Assembly: GCF_003864335.1 (NCBI RefSeq)
Contig: NZ_BEXA01000002.1
Coordinates: forward strand, 248,001-312,000
Length of the DNA: 64,000 nucleotides
Reading direction: 5' to 3'
From: Lentilactobacillus kosonis
GTDB taxonomy: Bacteria > Bacillota > Bacilli > Lactobacillales > Lactobacillaceae
Part shown: piece by piece, positions 60,907 to 64,000 of the stretch
How the letters are laid out: each line of letters starts with the position of its first letter
Position numbering within the stretch: position 1 is the first letter of the stretch
The notes under the pieces: generated by a model
Databases searched by the model: none
What the model was told of the DNA's origin: nothing
The model's input: the letters and a program-made list of their open reading frames with translations, nothing else
Program-made: the position numbers and the translations under genes

Positions 60907-60948
60907 AAGCACTGATTAGGGAAAGTTACTCTAATCAGTGCTTTTTTA
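60907..60948. terminator. Terminator between msrA and xerS (convergent)
   Basis: AAAGCACTGATTA pairs perfectly with TAATCAGTGCTTT; a T-run follows. It can serve both directions. Confidence 0.88.
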
Positions 60949-62039
60949 TTACTCGTTATCTTCATGAAGCTGATCAAGTGCAGCTCTTTGCTTAGTATCG
61001 ACGATGTGAGTGTATAAACTTGTTGCCTTGGTGGACGATTGCCCTAATTGAGTCGCAACTAGTCGTTCATTGTTAGTCTGTAAGTATAATTTAGAAGCCA
61101 AAGTGTGTCTGAGCTTATGGGGTGTTATTCGAACGCTGTTGAATGCTTGAGAGTATTTACCTACAAGCAATTCTACTGTGGCAGTTGAGATTCTTCTTGG
61201 CTCCTCAGCCCCTTTTGTTAAAAAGAGGGCAGGGGTAGATAGTGTTGCTTTGTATCTTTGGGTTCTAATTGATAAGTATGGTTCAATATATTTGATTACC
61301 CAGCTAGCGATTGGAACCGCGTCCCATTTACCGCCTTTACGGCGAACAGAAATCGTATTTTTAGCAAGGCTTAAGTCTTTATAATTCGCGTTGGTTAGCT
61401 CTGATACGCGAATTCCAGTTCCAAGTAATAATGCATTGATGGCAACATCACGTTCTCGGTCGCGTTCGTACATTTTAATAACTCGTTTACCATTAATTTG
61501 TTTAGGGTATTCGGTTTGAATGAAATCCAAATAATGGACATCCGTATCTCCAAGCATCAACTTATCTTTAATATTATTGGCTCTAGTTTGATAGGTTTCA
61601 CTGTCCTGAACTAAACTGATTTTCTTCATTACGTTACGGTAAAAATAAGGCTCACCATCAGCATTTTCAGATTCTTCTGTTAAGTACCTAAACAAAGCCG
61701 ATAACGCGTTTAAAGAGCGATTTACCGTGCTGTGCGACAATGTGCTTCGTTTATCAACAGAATTTTCCTTAGTTCTGTTCAATAAATGAGACTTATAAAG
61801 CTCCATATCTTGTTTTTTAATTGCTCAAGATCGTTTAATGGAATATCGGCGACCTTATTAACAGAGGTGATGCCGGTATTGATCATCCATTCAAAGAACC
61901 GGATGAATTCATTCAAATACTGATACAGAGTGGCTGGAGATAATGGAATAGTTGATTTTTCAATGTAATAATCGTTGACGTACGAGGGTAGCTTGGCAAT
62001 TAATTGTTCATTATGATGAATATAATCATTTTTTTGCAT
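60949..62039 (-). CDS. xerS: Tyrosine recombinase XerS, one frameshift
   Basis: Single-recombinase chromosome dimer resolution protein of streptococci and some lactobacilli. N-terminal half: LYQYLNEFIRFFEWMINTGI, NDLEQLKKQDMELYKSHLLN; catalytic half: GEPYFYRNVMKKI (a XerS hallmark), LGTGIRVSELTN, RKGGKWDAVPI, ITPHKLRHTLASKL, TQLGQSSTKATSLYTHIV. One A is missing at 61813-61818 (T-run on the plus strand); corrected length 363 residues. The second active-site histidine (normally LGHxS) is glutamine here. Start ATG after TTAAGGAGTTTATAAA. A 28-bp palindrome lies upstream. Confidence 0.9.
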
Positions 62040-62102
62040 TTTATAAACTCCTTAAAAATTGTGGTTTTTGGTGGGGCCATTTTATTTATAAATTATAACT
62101 TG
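62040..62102 (-). promoter_or_regulatory. Upstream region of xerS with likely -10
   Basis: On the minus strand TTATAATTTA at about 62091-62100 is a plausible -10 for xerS; no good -35 is visible because the 28-bp palindrome occupies that place. The ribosome-binding site AAGGAG is at 62048-62053. Confidence 0.4.
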
Positions 62103-62130
62103 ATAAAACTTATATTTTACTAAGTTTTAT
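62103..62130 (-). other. 28-bp dif-like palindrome upstream of xerS
   Basis: ATAAAACTTAT and CTAAGTTTTAT are 11-base inverted arms with 10 of 11 matching, around ATTTTA: an 11-6-11 layout like Xer recombination sites. In streptococci the XerS site lies directly upstream of xerS, so this is a candidate XerS target. It also overlaps the expected -35 and could be an operator. Confidence 0.5.
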
Positions 62131-62837
62131 TGTAGCATGAAATGCGAGCAACGCCAATATTTATATAACATTAGATAGGTTGACAATTTATTCCTTTTAG
62201 TTCAGCAAACCGCTTTAATTCAATTTATCTTCATCATTCTTCTAGAAATCATTAGCTTGACTTATTCTAAGTTAATATATATTTATTTAGATTCTCAATC
62301 AATTATGTAGTTCAACAGATGTCTTTGATTGAATATATCATTATTTAATTGGTAGATCGTAATTTCTTAGTAATCGATTAAATTTACTAGTGGATATCTT
62401 AGTACGATCGAGCAAATTACTAAGGATGACGCTTTAACAACACTTGCCAGGATTACGTAAATTAACTCGATCTGGACGTTATATAAACGGATTCTGACGA
62501 ACAGTTTATCTTGTGGACCGTGACTTATCCATTTAATAAATTCCCAAATATGTGTAATGGATTAAACCGTTTATTAATGAATATAATTAATAAGAACTGG
62601 TCTTTAAATGTTGCAATAAATGTTGGTAATGATCACTACGCATTAAAGATTGAAATATATTTTTCAGGCTAAGATACGCAAGATTCAAACATTGATATTC
62701 AATCAAGTTCGCATTGATTATTTTAAACAACCACAAAATTATATTGTTATCGGAATTGGTTAAATTGGTTAATTGTTCAAACAACTAATACATGATGGAA
62801 ATCCGCCTTGAACCACCGTTGTTTTTTAAATATCTAT
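62131..62837. other. AT-rich gene-free stretch between xerS site and dif
   Basis: No open frame with a ribosome-binding site is seen on either strand; a 65-codon minus frame at 62587-62784 lacks one. Many short A/T-rich runs. Nothing recognisable as a transposon or RNA. It may be decayed sequence around the terminus. Confidence 0.5.
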
Positions 62838-62865
62838 ACTTCGTATAATATATATTATGTAAAGT
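62838..62865 (+). other. Chromosomal dif site (XerC/XerD type)
   Basis: Arms ACTTCGTATAA and TTATGTAAAGT flank the central TATATA, 28 bp in the 11-6-11 layout. I recall the B. subtilis dif as ACTTCCTAGAA, TATATA, TTATGTAAACT, which differs at three positions. The site is in a gene-free region, 0.8 kb from xerS, and the strand preference of genes changes here. It marks the replication terminus where chromosome dimers are resolved. Confidence 0.85.
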
Positions 62866-62913
62866 TAAAAATGTAAAGTAGATTTTTCCAACAATCTTTA
62901 ATATCCCCTCTAT

Positions 62914-62956
62914 ACAAAAAATCCTAAAGATCAAGGAAATTCGATCTTTAGATTTT
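62914..62956 (-). terminator. Terminator after the quinone oxidoreductase gene
   Basis: CTAAAGATC pairs perfectly with GATCTTTAG; on the minus strand six T follow. Confidence 0.85.
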
Positions 62957-62971
62957 AGTTTATTAAACTGC

Positions 62972-63922
62972 CTAAATCATTATCACTGGTCGTCCGGTTG
63001 CTTCCCATGCTTCAGAAATATCTGCTAATGCGAACTTATTCACGTTTAGTTGTAAATTACCTGCTGCAGCGTAATCATATAACTTAGGTAATTCTGACTG
63101 CAAGTATGTGATAAATTCTTGATTATCAAAACTACCAATTCCTGAACCGACTAACGTTAAATCACGGCTCCTAAATAATTGTGACGTCAAAGTAACTTCG
63201 GCTCCAGCCATCTGTCCAATTGTTACGTAAACTAACGGCTTTACCAATTTAATCCGACTAAGTGCATTAAAAATGATTTCTGCTGGATGTCCCCAAAGAT
63301 AATCGACGATTACACTAATTGGATTATCTTTATAGAGTTCTTTAATCTGCCTTTCGATATCTTTATCAGAGTCAGTTAATAAAACGACATCATCTGCGCC
63401 TAATGATTTTAATTCAGCTAGCTTAGATTCGCTTCTTCCAGTTGCAATTACCTTGCTAGCACCGCGATATTTTGCCATCTGAACGGCCATCATACCTGTT
63501 GAACCAGTTGCACCATTAACCAACACAACATCGCCTGCCTTAATTTTTCCACGAATTGTTAAAGCAATATCTGAACCCATTAAGACATTGGGCATTGCTG
63601 CAGCAAGCGCTGGATCCAACTGATTTGGCACAGGAACTAATTGGTTTTTATTTACCAATGCCTTTTCAGCCATCATGCCAGATAAGCCCATTGCAAATAC
63701 GAGCTTACCATCGTCAGTTTTGGCAACACCATCCATACCCATAACTGCAGGCAAAGGATCAAAATTAGTGTAATGCTTTCCGGCTGCTTTACCAATATCA
63801 AGCCGTTTAATTGATGACGCAACTGGTGTGACAATCATTTGATTTGAATCTTTTACTATCGGATCATCGATATCCTGATAAACTGGAACTTTACCATATT
63901 CATTTAAAACTGCTGCTTTCAA
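62972..63922 (-). CDS. Zinc-independent quinone oxidoreductase (MDR family)
   Basis: A 316-residue medium-chain dehydrogenase/reductase. The N-terminal GroES-like domain (MKAAVLNEYGKVPVYQDI) is followed by the NAD(P)-binding VLVNGATGSTGMMAVQMAKY, the pattern of quinone oxidoreductases and not of zinc alcohol dehydrogenases; the catalytic zinc cysteine is absent. The TTG after AATGAGGTGAATTAA was taken as start. The natural substrate is not known. It is the first gene beyond the dif site and points toward it. Confidence 0.88.
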   Translation of the reverse strand: MKAAVLNEYGKVPVYQDIDDPIVKDSNQMIVTPVASSIKRLDIGKAAGKHYTNFDPLPAVMGMDGVAKTDDGKLVFAMGLSGMMAEKALVNKNQLVPVPNQLDPALAAAMPNVLMGSDIALTIRGKIKAGDVVLVNGATGSTGMMAVQMAKYRGASKVIATGRSESKLAELKSLGADDVVLLTDSDKDIERQIKELYKDNPISVIVDYLWGHPAEIIFNALSRIKLVKPLVYVTIGQMAGAEVTLTSQLFRSRDLTLVGSGIGSFDNQEFITYLQSELPKLYDYAAAGNLQLNVNKFALADISEAWEATGRPVIMI

Positions 63923-64000
63923 TTAATTCACCTCATTATTCATAATTAATATCCATGATTAAGTATGAATGTTTTACTATTTAAAATATATTATGTTACT

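Noticed and set aside
62587-62784. 65-codon minus-strand frame near dif
   Set aside because: No ribosome-binding site, low-complexity AT-rich codons and no recognisable pattern.
1-64000. CRISPR array, insertion sequence or prophage
   Set aside because: No direct-repeat array, transposase motif or phage structural gene was seen on either strand; the only recombinases are XerC and XerS.

Overview
The window is a low-GC Firmicutes chromosome segment, most likely from the Lactobacillaceae. I base this on gene content and order (rplU-prp-rpmA-efp, recN-gmk-rpoZ-coaBC-priA-fmt-rsmB-prpC-prkC-rsgA-rpe-thiN, plsX-acpP-rnc-smc-ftsY-ylxM-ffh-rpsP, xerC-hslV-hslU, parE-parC), on an L27 precursor with the Prp-cleaved extension, and on a XerS-type recombinase. 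Most of it is core genome. No CRISPR array, intact insertion sequence or prophage was seen.

Layout. 1-3306: 3' part of glnA, then a three-gene unit (coiled-coil protein, unknown protein, dUTPase_2-type all-alpha NTP pyrophosphatase). 3354-10259: an accessory stretch of small genes, mostly on the minus strand: an unknown protein, a HicB-like antitoxin without HicA, TspO, DUF805, an XRE regulator with a membrane tail, a YegP-like protein, PspC, tRNA-Arg(TCT), a PNPOx-like protein and a 37-residue membrane peptide. 10344-60892: a long run of plus-strand housekeeping operons for translation, cofactors, lipid and cell-wall signalling, recombination, chromosome structure and protein targeting, ending with topoisomerase IV, a LysR regulator, pyrophosphatase and MsrB/MsrA. 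60949-64000: xerS, an AT-rich gene-free stretch, a dif-like site, and a minus-strand quinone oxidoreductase.

The most interesting feature is the right end. At 62838-62865 there is a 28-bp sequence that, from memory, matches the Bacillus subtilis dif site at 25 of 28 positions, with the 11-6-11 layout of XerC/XerD sites. About 0.7 kb away, just upstream of xerS, is a second 28-bp 11-6-11 palindrome. This marks the replication terminus and suggests that two Xer systems may meet here; XerC is also encoded, at 48.6 kb. The almost uniform plus-strand coding before this point and a minus-strand gene after it fit that reading.

The sequence quality needs a warning. At least 23 genes, nearly all essential (parE, smc, ftsY, ffh, priA, rsmB, recG, plsX, trmD and others), are broken by about 36 one- or two-base indels, mostly in short homopolymers and mostly missing bases. 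In every case the corrected frame restores a family-length protein. I read these as sequencing errors and annotate each gene across its full span with the break position. Start codons were chosen by ribosome-binding-site spacing, and terminators and promoters were found by eye.
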